A stretch of 64,000 bases of DNA from Acidobacteriota bacterium (GCA_020200135.1 JAIVJI010000007.1:64420-128419), one strand, 5' to 3'; positions 31,195 through 43,045 are shown, counted from the stretch's first letter. Program-made: numbers and translations. The notes: a model not told the origin generated them from the letters alone.

Positions 31195-32157
31195 TCACTT
31201 CGCGTGGACGCGCGAGCGCGCGTCGAGTTTCGCTTCGCAGCTCGCGGCGTCGAGCGCGTAGGGCACGCCCGAGGGGTCGAGCGGCGCGCCCGACGCGTCG
31301 AGCCTCAAACGCGCGGCGCGCAGGGCCGGGGCGACCTCGCGCCACGCGGCGGGGCAATGGCCCGCGCGCGCGCGGAAGTCGGCGAGGACGCGCGCGATTT
31401 GCTCGCGCTCGGCGAGCGAGTCGAGCTGCGCGACGCGCGTGGCGGCGTGCGCCTTGACTTTGTCGTCGGTGGCCTCCTGATACGTGCGCAGGTACATCTC
31501 GCGCGCGAGCTGGCGGCTGCCGCCCTCGTCGCTCATCTTCGCAGCCATCACGCGCATCCAGTCGGGCGCGCCCGCGACACGCGAGCCGGCCGCGTAAACC
31601 GTGGCGGCCTCGTGGAAGCGCCCCGCGCGCCAGTGTATGTAGCCGAGGTGGTGTTGGAGCCGCCACTCTTCGGGGTTCTCGCGGATGCCCTTCTCGACGA
31701 GGCGGACGGCCGCCTCGCGGTCGACCGACGGGAGGACGACCGCGCCGAACTCGTAGGCGGCCATGAACTGCGGGTCGAGCGCCGTCGTCTGTTCGAGCAG
31801 CGCGCCGAGGTTGCGCATCCCGAGCGGGCGCATGTCTTCGAGCGAGAACTGCCCCCCGTACGCCTCGACCTTGCGCCCGACGTACTGGAGCGAGCGCAGC
31901 CAGTACCAGTCGGCCGCGAGCCCGTTGAAGGCGAGACTCATGCGCCGCGCCGCCTCGGGTGTGACGTACATCTCCTCGTAAGCCGCGAAGGGGTCTTCCG
32001 CCGGCCGGCGCGCGTCGAGACTGCGCGAGAGCGCGAACGAGGCGGCGAGCCCGGCGGCGACGACCAGCGCGAGCAGAGCGTCTCGCGCGCGTTCGCGGCG
32101 CGCGGCGGCGGCGCGCGAAGTCGCGAAGTCTCCGGCTGTCTGCCCGGCGGTGGTCAT
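31195..32157 (-). CDS. TPR-like membrane-anchored protein
   Basis: MTTAGQTAGDF... with one TM and helical repeats; ATG overlaps the permease stop; read from the 3' part of ORF 31195..33525. Confidence 0.78.
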   Translation of the reverse strand: MTTAGQTAGDFATSRAAAARRERARDALLALVVAAGLAASFALSRSLDARRPAEDPFAAYEEMYVTPEAARRMSLAFNGLAADWYWLRSLQYVGRKVEAYGGQFSLEDMRPLGMRNLGALLEQTTALDPQFMAAYEFGAVVLPSVDREAAVRLVEKGIRENPEEWRLQHHLGYIHWRAGRFHEAATVYAAGSRVAGAPDWMRVMAAKMSDEGGSRQLAREMYLRTYQEATDDKVKAHAATRVAQLDSLAEREQIARVLADFRARAGHCPAAWREVAPALRAARLRLDASGAPLDPSGVPYALDAASCEAKLDARSRVHAK

Positions 32158-33044
32158 TTGAAGTTGCGCCGCTGGAAGACGAGCGCAGAGGCCGCGAGCA
32201 GCACGGCGATGTAGGCGAGCCCGTAGGCGACGCCGCCGAAGAAGTCTCCGGCCGTCGGCGTCCGCCCGTGCGAGGCGGCGGTGATGTAGGCGTAGTTCGA
32301 GAGGTTCGGCAGGAGGTAGTAGAGCGCCGCGAAGAGGACGCGCGCCGCGCCGCCGGCGGTCGCGGCCAGACCTTTGAGACCCGCGCTGAAGTGGCCGATG
32401 ACGAAGACCGCGAAGGTCAGAAGCGCCGAGAGCGCGGGCGACGAGAAGGAGGAGAAGAGCAGTGCGACCGCGACCAGAATCATCAGCTCGACGTAGACGA
32501 GCCCGACCGCCGGCCAGATGCTGAGCACGACGGGGCTCCAGCCGCCGCGCACGTAGAGGAGCGCGAGAGAGACGCCCGCGCCCATCACCGCGACGTTGAC
32601 CGCGAGCGTCAGGCACAGCCCCAGGTACTTGCCCAGAAGGAACTCGGCGCGCCCGACCGGCTTGGCGAAGATGGCGTAGATGGTGCGCCGCTCGATCTCC
32701 TTGTAGACGAGCCCGACGCCGACGAAGATGGCGATGAAGACGCCGAACAGGAGCGCCGCCGAGAGCCCCATGTCGATGATGATTTTCGTCTCCTGCGCGG
32801 CCGACAGCTCGCCGAGGAAGACCGCGCCGCCCGTCAGGATGAGCACGAAGAGGACGAGGTTGTAGAGCACGCGGTCGCGCACCGCCTCGCGGAACGTGTT
32901 GCGCGCGATGGCCGCGACGCGCGAGAGCGAGCCCGACATGCGGGCGGACGCGCGCGCACCCGGCCGCGCCTCCGCGGGCAGATCGGGCGCCGCCCCGGTC
33001 TGTCGTGCGGCGGTCTCTTCGCGGGTCGAGAGTCCGGTGTCCAT
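32154..33044 (-). CDS. ABC-2 type permease
   Basis: multi-TM, IARNTFREAVRDRVLYNLVLFVLILTGG. Confidence 0.88.
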   Translation of the reverse strand: MDTGLSTREETAARQTGAAPDLPAEARPGARASARMSGSLSRVAAIARNTFREAVRDRVLYNLVLFVLILTGGAVFLGELSAAQETKIIIDMGLSAALLFGVFIAIFVGVGLVYKEIERRTIYAIFAKPVGRAEFLLGKYLGLCLTLAVNVAVMGAGVSLALLYVRGGWSPVVLSIWPAVGLVYVELMILVAVALLFSSFSSPALSALLTFAVFVIGHFSAGLKGLAATAGGAARVLFAALYYLLPNLSNYAYITAASHGRTPTAGDFFGGVAYGLAYIAVLLAASALVFQRRNFK

Positions 33045-33050
33045 CGTTTC

Positions 33051-35129
33051 TTAGTTCGAGCGCATGTGCGCGCGCCAGCCCTTGCGCACGGCCTCCGGGA
33101 AACGCTTCTCGTTCTCCTTGAGCACGGCGAAGACCGCTTCGTCGGGCTGCAACTCGCCGGGCGTGGCGAAAGTCGAGGGGTCGCGGCGCGAGGCGTCGGA
33201 GGCCGCGTCGATGTCGTCGTCGATGAGCTTGCGCCAGCCGCGCGCCGCACGCGAGTCTAGCAGGACGGCCGCCGCCATTTCCAACTCGGCCTCGCCCGCG
33301 CGCCCGACGCGCGCCAGCGCCGCCGCGTGCCGCGCCCGCAGGAAGACCGAGCGCGGGTAGACGCGCACGGCCTCGGCGAGCGTGCGCTCGGCCGCCGCCT
33401 CGTCCCCGGCGTTCGCCTCCGCGCCCGCGAGGTACGCGTAGCAGGTCGAGGCGTTGAAGCCGCGCTCGACCGCGAAGCGCAGGTGCCCGACCGCCTCGCG
33501 CTCGCGCCCACGGTTGAAGAGCCACGTGCCGAACTGGTAGCGCGCCGAGGGGTTGAGCGGGTTGACGGCGAGAGCCGCGCGGAAGAGCGATTCGGTGCGC
33601 GCGGCGGCGAGCAGTTGGACGTGCGCGCCCTGCGCCGCCATCACCACGGCGACGAGCAGCGCCAGCGCCAGCCCGACGGCCGGCGCCGGGCGGGCCGCGG
33701 CGTCGAAGAGTCGGCGCAGCCCGCGCGGCCGTGAGACTTCAATCGGCTTCTTCTCCGCGGCGCGCTCTTCCTCCGGCCCGGGGCGCGCGGCGAACCTCAG
33801 GACGAGCGCGGCGGCGAAGAAGAACATGAGGCCGCTGCCCATCCAGCGGAACGAGATTGCGCTCGCGCCCGAGCTGACGGCGAAGACCGCGAGGCTCGCC
33901 ACCGCGCCCGGCACCAGCGGCCCGCGCGCGACGCGCAGGGCGCGCCAGGCCGCCCACACCAGCGACGCGCAGAAGCCGACGAAGAGCGCGAGCCCGACCG
34001 CGCCCAGCTCCGCGAGAATCTGTAGGTACTCGTTGTGCGCGCCGGCGTTGAGGTACTTCTCGTTGAGTCCGCTGAGCGGCGAGTCGGGGTGTCGTGCGGC
34101 GAAGGCCGCGCGCGCCTCTGGAATCGCCGCGCTGAAGTTGTTCGCGCCGACGCCCGCGAGCGGGCGCGCGCGCCACATCTCCAAGGCGGCGCCCCAGTAG
34201 AGGAAGCGCGCGCGCGTGTTCATGTCGCCCGCCGAGGTGGCGCCGAGGCGCGCGAGCACCGGCTGGTGCCTGCTCTGCTCGAAAGGCGAGGGCGCGTACT
34301 GGAAGGCCACGCAGGCGACGAGCGCGAGCGCGACTACGACAGCGCGCCCCTTGCTCCGCGGGCGGAAGCGCGGCGTGGCGAGCGCCGACGCGGCGAGGAC
34401 GAGGAGCCCCGCGCAGACCGCGATGAAGGCCGCGCGCTCGGCTATCTGGAGCACGGCCAGCCACGCGAGCGCGGCCGCCAGCCCCGAGAGCACCGCGGCC
34501 CTACGCCTGCGCACCGACAGCGCCAGCGACGCGAACAGCGGGACGCCCACGGCCAGCGGCTCGCCCATGCCGTTGGCGCGCAGCAGCGAGTGCGCCGACC
34601 CGAGGTGGCCGACGACGTTGGCCGCGGCGGTAACGAGGACGACCGCGCCGAGCAGCTTGAGCGAAGCGCTCAAGACGCGCCTGCTCGCGTAGGCGCGCAC
34701 GAGGAGCGGGAGGAGGAGCAGGTATGCGACCCAGGAGAGCGCGTGGTGCGCGGCGGCGAAGACGCTTGTCGCCCACAGCGCGGACACGGCAGACCACGCG
34801 ACGAAGGACGCCAGCAGCACAGACGTAAGGCGCGCGGCGCGTGTCCACGTCCCGGGGTCGTCGCGGCCCGGGCGCGCGCGACGGCGCAGCAGGAGCGCGA
34901 AGGCGGCCGCGAGGACGAGTGCGACGGTCAGCTCCTGTCGAAACGTGAAGCCGCCGTTGGCGAGTCGGGCGAGACCCGGCACGAACGGCGCGGCGAGCGC
35001 CAGCGGCCAGAGCAGCCCCGCGACCCGCTCGGGCTCGCGCGCGCACTTCGACGCAAAGCGGGACGCGCCCGCGAGCATTCGGCTGGCGGGCGGCGTGCGT
35101 CTCTCTGCGGAGGTCGTCAGGAGTGACAC
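33051..35129 (-). CDS. O-antigen ligase-like polymerase with C-terminal TPR region
   Basis: multiple TM, LAGVGANNFSAAIPE and HNEYLQILAELGAVGLALF motifs. Confidence 0.85.
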   Translation of the reverse strand: MSLLTTSAERRTPPASRMLAGASRFASKCAREPERVAGLLWPLALAAPFVPGLARLANGGFTFRQELTVALVLAAAFALLLRRRARPGRDDPGTWTRAARLTSVLLASFVAWSAVSALWATSVFAAAHHALSWVAYLLLLPLLVRAYASRRVLSASLKLLGAVVLVTAAANVVGHLGSAHSLLRANGMGEPLAVGVPLFASLALSVRRRRAAVLSGLAAALAWLAVLQIAERAAFIAVCAGLLVLAASALATPRFRPRSKGRAVVVALALVACVAFQYAPSPFEQSRHQPVLARLGATSAGDMNTRARFLYWGAALEMWRARPLAGVGANNFSAAIPEARAAFAARHPDSPLSGLNEKYLNAGAHNEYLQILAELGAVGLALFVGFCASLVWAAWRALRVARGPLVPGAVASLAVFAVSSGASAISFRWMGSGLMFFFAAALVLRFAARPGPEEERAAEKKPIEVSRPRGLRRLFDAAARPAPAVGLALALLVAVVMAAQGAHVQLLAAARTESLFRAALAVNPLNPSARYQFGTWLFNRGREREAVGHLRFAVERGFNASTCYAYLAGAEANAGDEAAAERTLAEAVRVYPRSVFLRARHAAALARVGRAGEAELEMAAAVLLDSRAARGWRKLIDDDIDAASDASRRDPSTFATPGELQPDEAVFAVLKENEKRFPEAVRKGWRAHMRSN

Positions 35130-35158
35130 TGTGCGGAAGCGTGGGTGGCGCGCGCCGG

Positions 35159-35671
35159 TTAGTTCCGAAGGGGCACGCCGCCGGCAGTCGAGGTGGGCGG
35201 GTTGCCGACGGCGACCGGGTGTTGGTAGATGACGCCGGGCGTGTCGGAGGAGAAGTTGCGCTGGCCGGCGTTGAGCGAAGTGGGTGCGGCGCCCGCGCAG
35301 AAGGCCGTGCCCGAGTCGGAGGTGACGACGCTGAAGATGTAGCCGCTCTTGGCCCTGTCGGCGGTGGTCGAGGTGCCGAGCGCCGAGTCAATCATCTTCG
35401 CCTCGACGAGGACGTCGAGGTTCCCGAACCCGGAGCCGCCGCCCTTCGTCGCGCGGTAAGCCTCCTGCGCGCTCGAAATCGTGCGGATGGCCGAGATGGC
35501 CGAAGCCTCGTTGGCGGCGCGCCGTGAGGCCAGGAGGTTCGGAATCGAGAGCGCGGCGATGATGCCGATGATGGCGACGACGATGAGCAGCTCGATGAGC
35601 GAGAAGCCGCCCGCGCGCCGGGGCCGCCGGCGTCTCGCCTGAGTCTTCCTTTGGTCGGGTCGGTCGGTCAT
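35159..35671 (-). CDS. type IV pilin-like protein
   Basis: GGFSLIELLIVVAIIGIIAALSIPNLLASRRAANE prepilin motif. Confidence 0.93.
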   Translation of the reverse strand: MTDRPDQRKTQARRRRPRRAGGFSLIELLIVVAIIGIIAALSIPNLLASRRAANEASAISAIRTISSAQEAYRATKGGGSGFGNLDVLVEAKMIDSALGTSTTADRAKSGYIFSVVTSDSGTAFCAGAAPTSLNAGQRNFSSDTPGVIYQHPVAVGNPPTSTAGGVPLRN

Positions 35672-35810
35672 CGGGCTGCCTCTCGGGGGCGGGTCGCCGT
35701 TGGGATTGTCAGGCCGCCCGTGGGGCTCGCGTGCGGCGTTGGAAACGGCAGCGCGGGGGCGCGATAGATGTCTAACGGCCCCCGCGCTGCTGCTGTCAGG
35801 TGTTGAAGTT

Positions 35811-36287
35811 TTAGTTGCCGATGGGGGTCGTGCCGGTCGTGTCCGCCAGCGGGGTGGAGCTCGACTCGGCCTTGGCGTAGATCACGCCCGCCTCGTCGGA
35901 GATGAAGTTGCGCGAGCCGCTGTTAGCCGTGCACTGCGTGCCGGTCGAGACGTAGCCGCTGCCCCAGTCGCCGTCCTTGGCGTCAAGCTCGAAGAAGTAG
36001 CCGCTCTTGCAGTCGCTGACCGAGTCGGCCGCGGCGACGGCCGAGTCAATGAGGCCACGCGAGGCCAGATCGGTCATGGGGCCGTAATCGCCAAAACCGA
36101 CGGTCGAGGCGTAGGTGCTCTGGGCGGTGCCGACGGTGCGCAGCGCGGAGACGGCGGACGCCTCGTTGGCGGCGCGGCGGGAAGCGAGGAGGTTGGGGAT
36201 GGCGATGGCGGCGATGATGCCGATGATCGCGACGACGATCAGCAGCTCGATGAGCGAGAAGCCCTTCTGGCCTTTGTTCTTGTGCAT
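35811..36287 (-). CDS. type IV pilin-like protein
   Basis: KGFSLIELLIVVAIIGIIAAIAIPNLLASRRAANE. Confidence 0.93.
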   Translation of the reverse strand: MHKNKGQKGFSLIELLIVVAIIGIIAAIAIPNLLASRRAANEASAVSALRTVGTAQSTYASTVGFGDYGPMTDLASRGLIDSAVAAADSVSDCKSGYFFELDAKDGDWGSGYVSTGTQCTANSGSRNFISDEAGVIYAKAESSSTPLADTTGTTPIGN

Positions 36288-36361
36288 TGCTTTAACGGTG
36301 CTCCTTAGAGAAGTTGTTTGAGTGAAGATTTCTTTCTCGCGCCGTCGGCCATCGTCTCAGG

Positions 36362-37864
<1,503 letters not shown>

Positions 37865-37881
37865 AGTTTTTCAGCAGGGCC

Positions 37882-39512
37882 CTAGCTCTGTTTGGCGGGC
37901 AGCTCTATCGTGATGGTCGTCCCGTGTCCCTCGCGGCTGCGGACGTTGATTGTACCACCGTGGTCGCGGATTATCTGGTAGACGATGGAGAGGCCGAGAC
38001 CCGTCCCGCCGGTGGTCGAGGACGAGAAGGGCTCGAACAGCCGCTCGACCTGCGCGGGCGACATGCCGCGCCCGGTGTCGGCGAAGGTGATGCGGACGCT
38101 GCTGCGGCCGCCCCCGCGCGCCATCTCCGCGCGGAGAGTGCCCCCGTCGGGCATCGCCATCAGCGCGTTGCGCGCGAGATTCCAGAAGACCTGCCGGATG
38201 CCCTCGACGTCGGCCAACGCGACCAGCGGCTCCTCGGGCAGCTCCTCCTCGAGCTGGTGCCCGTCGAGCATCTCGGGGCTGTGGCGCAGCAGCGCGAAGG
38301 TCTCGCGCAGGGGCTCGCGCAGGTCGGTCTCGGCGAGCGAGAACTTGCGCGGGCGCGCGTAGGTCAGGAAGTCCGTGATGATGCGGTTGAGCCGGTCGGA
38401 CTCGCTGAGGACGATGTCCATCAACTCCCGCTGCGGCGCGTCGGCCCCCAGCTCCGAGCGCAAAACCTGAATCGAGCCGCGCATCGCCGCCAGTGGGTTG
38501 CGTATCTCGTGCGCGATGCCGGCGGCGACCCGCCCGACCGCCGAGAGCCGCTCCTGCCGCCGCGAAGTCTCCTCCATCGAGCGGATGTCGGTCAGGTCCT
38601 GGAAGGTGATGACGAGCCCCGTCGTCTCGCCGCGCTCGGAGGAGAGCGGCGAGAGGTTGTAGCCGAGCTTGACGAGGAAGCCCTCGGGCGTCAGGCACTC
38701 CGACTCGTAGCGCGGGCTGGCGTGCCCGGCGGCCACCGCCGCGAGCGACTCCTCGATGCGCCCCCGGATGTCGCCGAACAGTATCGACACGTCCTGCCCG
38801 CGCAGGTTCGTGGCCGCGTAGCCCGTCATCTCCTCGGCCGCGCGGTTCACGGTGTAGACGCGCCGCTCCAGGTCGGTCGTAATCACGCCCGAGCGGATGG
38901 ACTCGACGATGCGCTCGTGCAGCGCGCGCAAAGAGGCGAGCGCGTGCGTCGCCTCGCGCATCTGCACCTCGGAGAGCGTCTGCCGCTCGGCGAGCCGCGC
39001 CGCCAGCAGCCCGACGACCAGGAAGGCCACGTCGTTGAGCCCCGTCGCCTGCGCGACCTCGGCGAGCGTGGCCGCCGTCAGACCCCGCCCGATGCCGCCG
39101 AGCCACCCCGCCGTCAGCCCGAGCATCGTCGCCGTGTAGAGGGTGGCGCAGCCCACCGCCATCACCAGCGCCCCGCGCGCACCCAGAAAGATGCTCGCCG
39201 CTGAGATGATCAGGATGTAGAGCGCCGTGTAGCGGCGAACTGCGCCACGGCCTGCGCGCGCAGCGGGATCCGCGTAAGACGCAGCGCCAGCGCGTAGACG
39301 GCCGAGAGCGCCAGCACCACGGCCGCGAAGGGTAGCGCCCCGCCGAGTCTGCGCGACTCCTGCGCGCCCGGCGCGAGCCCGCTCGTCCAGAGCACGCTCA
39401 CGCCGAACAGGAGCCCCGCGACCAGCAGACGCCCCGCGATGAGCCTCCAGACCCAGATGCTTTGCAGCCCCCCGTCGCCGCCGGCGGCCGCTTTTTCTTC
39501 GCGCGCCCTCAT
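37882..39512 (-). pseudogene. pilS: PilS-like sensor histidine kinase, reading frame broken near 39230
   Basis: N-terminal TM part in ORF 39210..39530 (MRAREEK...LRAQAVAQFAA), remainder in ORF 37882..39591 from YTALYILIISAASIFLGARGA. Confidence 0.75.
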
Positions 39513-39697
39513 CGCGCATAAGCCTAGCATAAAAGCCCTCCCGCCTTGAGTTTTTGTCCGTAATTGAGTCTAAAAGGCCGTGGATTGCCATTTTTGTCGT
39601 CTTTTTGAACGGCTATAGGAGGTAAATTTGGGATTAATGCAAAAGAATTTGCTAAATTTAAACTTGGTTTAATAACCTCTTGAAAATAAAGGGGTTG

Positions 39698-39726
39698 ACA
39701 CCCTTTGCCACTTCAGTTAATCTGCG
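39698..39726 (+). promoter_or_regulatory. candidate sigma-70 promoter for the GVIVSDG-repeat gene
   Basis: ttgaca - 17 bp - taatct in an AT-rich intergenic stretch. Confidence 0.5.
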
Positions 39727-39856
39727 CCCGGACTAAAAGCTTCTTCCCGGTGGGTCTGGAGCCGACGTCGCCTGTCTTTTGAACTCCTCTGCACAAACGC
39801 TACACAAACGAAGTGGTAGGCAGGTTCCCCTGTCCTCAGAGTTTTGCAGGCACTGC

Positions 39857-39872
39857 TGGAGCTATAGCTCCA
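39857..39872. promoter_or_regulatory. 16-bp perfect palindrome in 5' leader
   Basis: tggagctatagctcca, 28 bp before the GTG start. Confidence 0.5.
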
Positions 39873-39900
39873 CTCATTTTCGTCAGTTTTGGAGGTTAAA

Positions 39901-40581
39901 GTGAAAAAAGCGCATCTCCCCCCCGTGACGCCTTTACTGGTGTCATTCTCACTGGCTTTCGGTATTCTCGTCAGCGACCTGAGCAGCTACAAGTTCCTCA
40001 CAACCGCGCACGCTCGGGGCAGTTCCTGTTCGGGCAAAAAGGTTGCAACCAAACACGTCAGTGTGGACGACGGGTACGTCCTGGGCGGCATACACTTCCG
40101 CACGATCAGGGTTAACGGCCACGTCATCCCGCACGGCGTCATCGCGGCCGGCGTCCACATCAACGACACCACCATCGTGGGCGCGAACGGCGTCATCGTC
40201 AGCGACGGCAGCCCGACCACGAACGGCGTCATCGTGAGCGACGGCTCCCCCTGCGCGAACGGCGTCATCGTCAGCGACGGCAGCCCGAACGTCGTCGGTG
40301 TCATCGTCAGCGACGGCAGCCCGACCACGAACGGCGTCATCGTGAGCGACGGCAGTCCCAAGCCGGCCGGCGTCATCGTCAGCGACGGCGTCGCGGTCAA
40401 GGGCGTTATCGTGAGCGACGGCGTCATGGCCCACGGCGGCACGCTGACGGGCGACAACATCAGTGTCACCGACGGCGTCATCACCGGCGAGAACCTGCGG
40501 CTGACCGGCACCACCATCAGGGGCGGCACGGTCAACATCAACGGCTCCATCACGTCGGTGCAGATTTCGCCGGCAGGCTGA
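39901..40581 (+). CDS. secreted GVIVSDG-repeat protein
   Basis: ggaggttaaa RBS then GTG; signal-like N-terminus; seven GVIVSDG units. Confidence 0.85.
   Translation: MKKAHLPPVTPLLVSFSLAFGILVSDLSSYKFLTTAHARGSSCSGKKVATKHVSVDDGYVLGGIHFRTIRVNGHVIPHGVIAAGVHINDTTIVGANGVIVSDGSPTTNGVIVSDGSPCANGVIVSDGSPNVVGVIVSDGSPTTNGVIVSDGSPKPAGVIVSDGVAVKGVIVSDGVMAHGGTLTGDNISVTDGVITGENLRLTGTTIRGGTVNINGSITSVQISPAG
40189..40422 (+). repeat. 36-bp tandem coding repeat (GVIVSDGSPxxN)
   Basis: ggcgtcatcgtcagcgacggcagcccgaccacgaac iterated with variation. Confidence 0.9.
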
Positions 40582-40807
40582 CGCGACGCCGCCTCGGTTC
40601 GCGGCGCGCATTTGAGCGGGGCGTCGGGCTCGTCTGAGCGATTCAGGCGTGCCCGACGCCCCCTGGACTTTGAGGGTCGCGGGTTTTCGCCACCGGCGCC
40701 GTGAACCTGTTGACGGCGTCAAGAGCAGACACTAGACTTGAACTCGGGTGCCGGGGCGTCCCACCGCGCAGGCACTGGCTTCCCACGGCGCGACTCGCCC
40801 GAAGGCG

Positions 40808-42507
40808 ATGGACAGCAAACACTGGCAAGAGTATTACGTCCGCTTCGTCATCGCGCTCGGCGTGGTGGCGATGGCGCTGTGCCTGGCCGGGATGTCGTTC
40901 GCGCAGCTCGACACGAAGTTCCTGCTGCTGGCCGCGGTGACCGTCTTCCTGAGCGCGCGCGTCGAGATTCAAATCCCGCATTCGAGCGGTCACATCACCA
41001 TCTCCGACACCTTCATCTTCCTCACGATACTGCTCTACGGCGGCGGGCCGGCGACGCTCCTGGCGGCGGCCGAGGGCGCCTACTCCTCCTACCGCTTTGG
41101 CGACAAGGCGAAGACGGTCGCCTTCAACGGCGCGCAGATGATGATCTCGACCTACGTCACCGCGAGCGTGCTGGGTCGCATCTTCGGGCCGCCCGAGGCG
41201 CTGCCGACGACCGACAACCTGGGCCGTTTCCTCTCGGCCATCTGCGTGATGTCGGTCGTGCAGTACATCACCAACTCCGGGCTCGCCTCGGTCTACATGG
41301 CCTTCAAGCGGGGTCTCGGCGTCGGGCACACCTGGAGCCGTTACTACCTCTGGTCTTCGATCACGCACCTGGCGGGCGCGTCGGCGGCGGGGCTCATCTC
41401 GCGCGTCGTCGCACGCTTCGGCTTTTCTTACGTCCTGCTCACCGCGCCCATCGTCGCCATCGTCTACCTGACCTACCGCACCTACCTGAAGAGCGTCGAG
41501 GCCTCGGCGGCGCAGGCCGAGCAGGCCGAGCGCGAGCGGATGCGCGAGCACTACTCGCAGATGGAGAAGCTCTCGGCGCTGGGCGAGCTGGCGTCGGGCG
41601 TGGCTCACAACTTCAACAACACGCTGACCGGCATCCTCGCCCGCGCGCAGCTCATGCTCGACGCCGCGGACATGAAGGACGTCCGGCGCGGCCTGCGCAT
41701 CATCATCCAGACGGCCGAGGACGGGGCGCCGGCGAGCTGCGCGAGGTCCTCGTCAACATGGTCTTCAACGCGGTGGACGCGATGCCCGAGGGCGGCACGC
41801 TCACGCTCTCGACGCAGGAGGCGGGCGACGAGGTCGTGCTCACGGTCGCCGACACGGGGACGGGGATGGCCGAGGAGGTCCGCTCGCGCATCTTCGACCC
41901 GTTCTTCACGACGAAGGGCAAGGCGGGGATGGGGCTCGGGCTCTCGGTCTCTTACGGCATCATCCGCCGCCACGAGGGGCGCGTCGAGGTCGATTCCGAG
42001 GTCGGGCGCGGCACGACGTTCCGCATGAAGTTCCCCGTCATCGGCGAGTCCGACACGCAGCGCATACACGAGACGGGGCCGCTGCCGGCCGCGCGCGCCG
42101 ACGGCTCCTTGCGCATCCTCGTCGTGGACGACGAAGACTACGTCCGCGAGCTTCTGGCCGACATCCTCGAGCGCGAGGGCTGCGAGGTCGTGCTCGCGGG
42201 CGAGGGGCGCGAGGCGCTGAGCCTGTTCGACGGCAGCGGGTTCGACGCCGTCTTCACCGACGTGGGGCTGCCCGGGATGAGCGGCTGGGAGCTGTCGCGC
42301 GCCGTGCGCGAGCGCGACCGCGCCGTCGCGCTCGCCGTCATCACCGGCTGGGGCGACACCGTCACGGCCGAGGAGCAGTCGGCCGCGCAGGCCGACTGGA
42401 TCGTCCCCAAGCCCTTCACGATCGAGCGCATCGCCGGCCTCGTCGACGAAATCTCGCAGCGCAAGGCCGCCGGCGTAAAGCCCGCCACGACCTCGGCCGC
42501 GCGCTGA
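40808..42507 (+). pseudogene. membrane hybrid histidine kinase, frame broken near 41728
   Basis: ORF 40748..42028 encodes TM + GELASGVAHNFNNTLTGILARAQ up to QTAEDGA; the HATPase (ELREVLVNMVFNAVDAMPEGG) and receiver continue in another frame (ORF 40738..42507). Confidence 0.78.
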
Positions 42508-42616
42508 CTCGAAAAACCACCGCCCGCCGATTTCCGCTGCCGCAACTTGTCGCCGCCCGCCCGCACGTACTAAGCTGGCCGCAAATCGCTTTTACAACTC
42601 GGAAGGAGGCAGGGGC

Positions 42617-43045
42617 ATGGCAGACAACGTGCAGCCCGACGCGGGCGAGCAGGGCGAAGAGTCCACTTCGGGACTCTTACTCTCGGCTGAACCATTGCGG
42701 GGCTCGGCCACATACAGGCTGGGCGGGGACGACTCGGACAGCGACAAGGGCGGACTTCTCGGCGACGACTCTTCGGACTCTGACGCGAGCGACGCGCTCG
42801 GCGGCGACGACTCGGGCGCGGGCGACTCGGACGCCAGTGACTCCGGCGACGACGAGTCCGACGCCGACGGCAGCGACGTTGCCGACGCCGACGGCACCGA
42901 CACGGGGCTTGACGCCGACGGGACGGACCCGCTCGGCATCGCGCCCGGCGACGCCGACAGTTCGGACGCGTCGGAGGCTGGCGGCGCGCCGGACGCGGAG
43001 CGCAGGCGCCCCACCGTAGACGGGCAAGACGCGAGCGACTCCTGA
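42617..43045 (+). CDS. small Asp/Ser-rich acidic protein (candidate modified-peptide precursor)
   Basis: SD ggaaggaggcag; 142 aa; ATGA overlap with JmjC gene. Confidence 0.7.
   Translation: MADNVQPDAGEQGEESTSGLLLSAEPLRGSATYRLGGDDSDSDKGGLLGDDSSDSDASDALGGDDSGAGDSDASDSGDDESDADGSDVADADGTDTGLDADGTDPLGIAPGDADSSDASEAGGAPDAERRRPTVDGQDASDS

Noticed and set aside
30514-32214. 566 aa plus-strand ORF
   Set aside because: Antisense to ABC ATPase and TPR genes; no recognisable domain
31195-33525. 776 aa minus-strand ORF as one protein
   Set aside because: Only the last 320 aa (from ATG 32157) is protein-like; the rest is an off-frame reading of the permease and ligase genes
40189-40422. Regular repeats as a CRISPR array
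   Set aside because: 36-bp units are contiguous and coding (GVIVSDG) with no unique spacers
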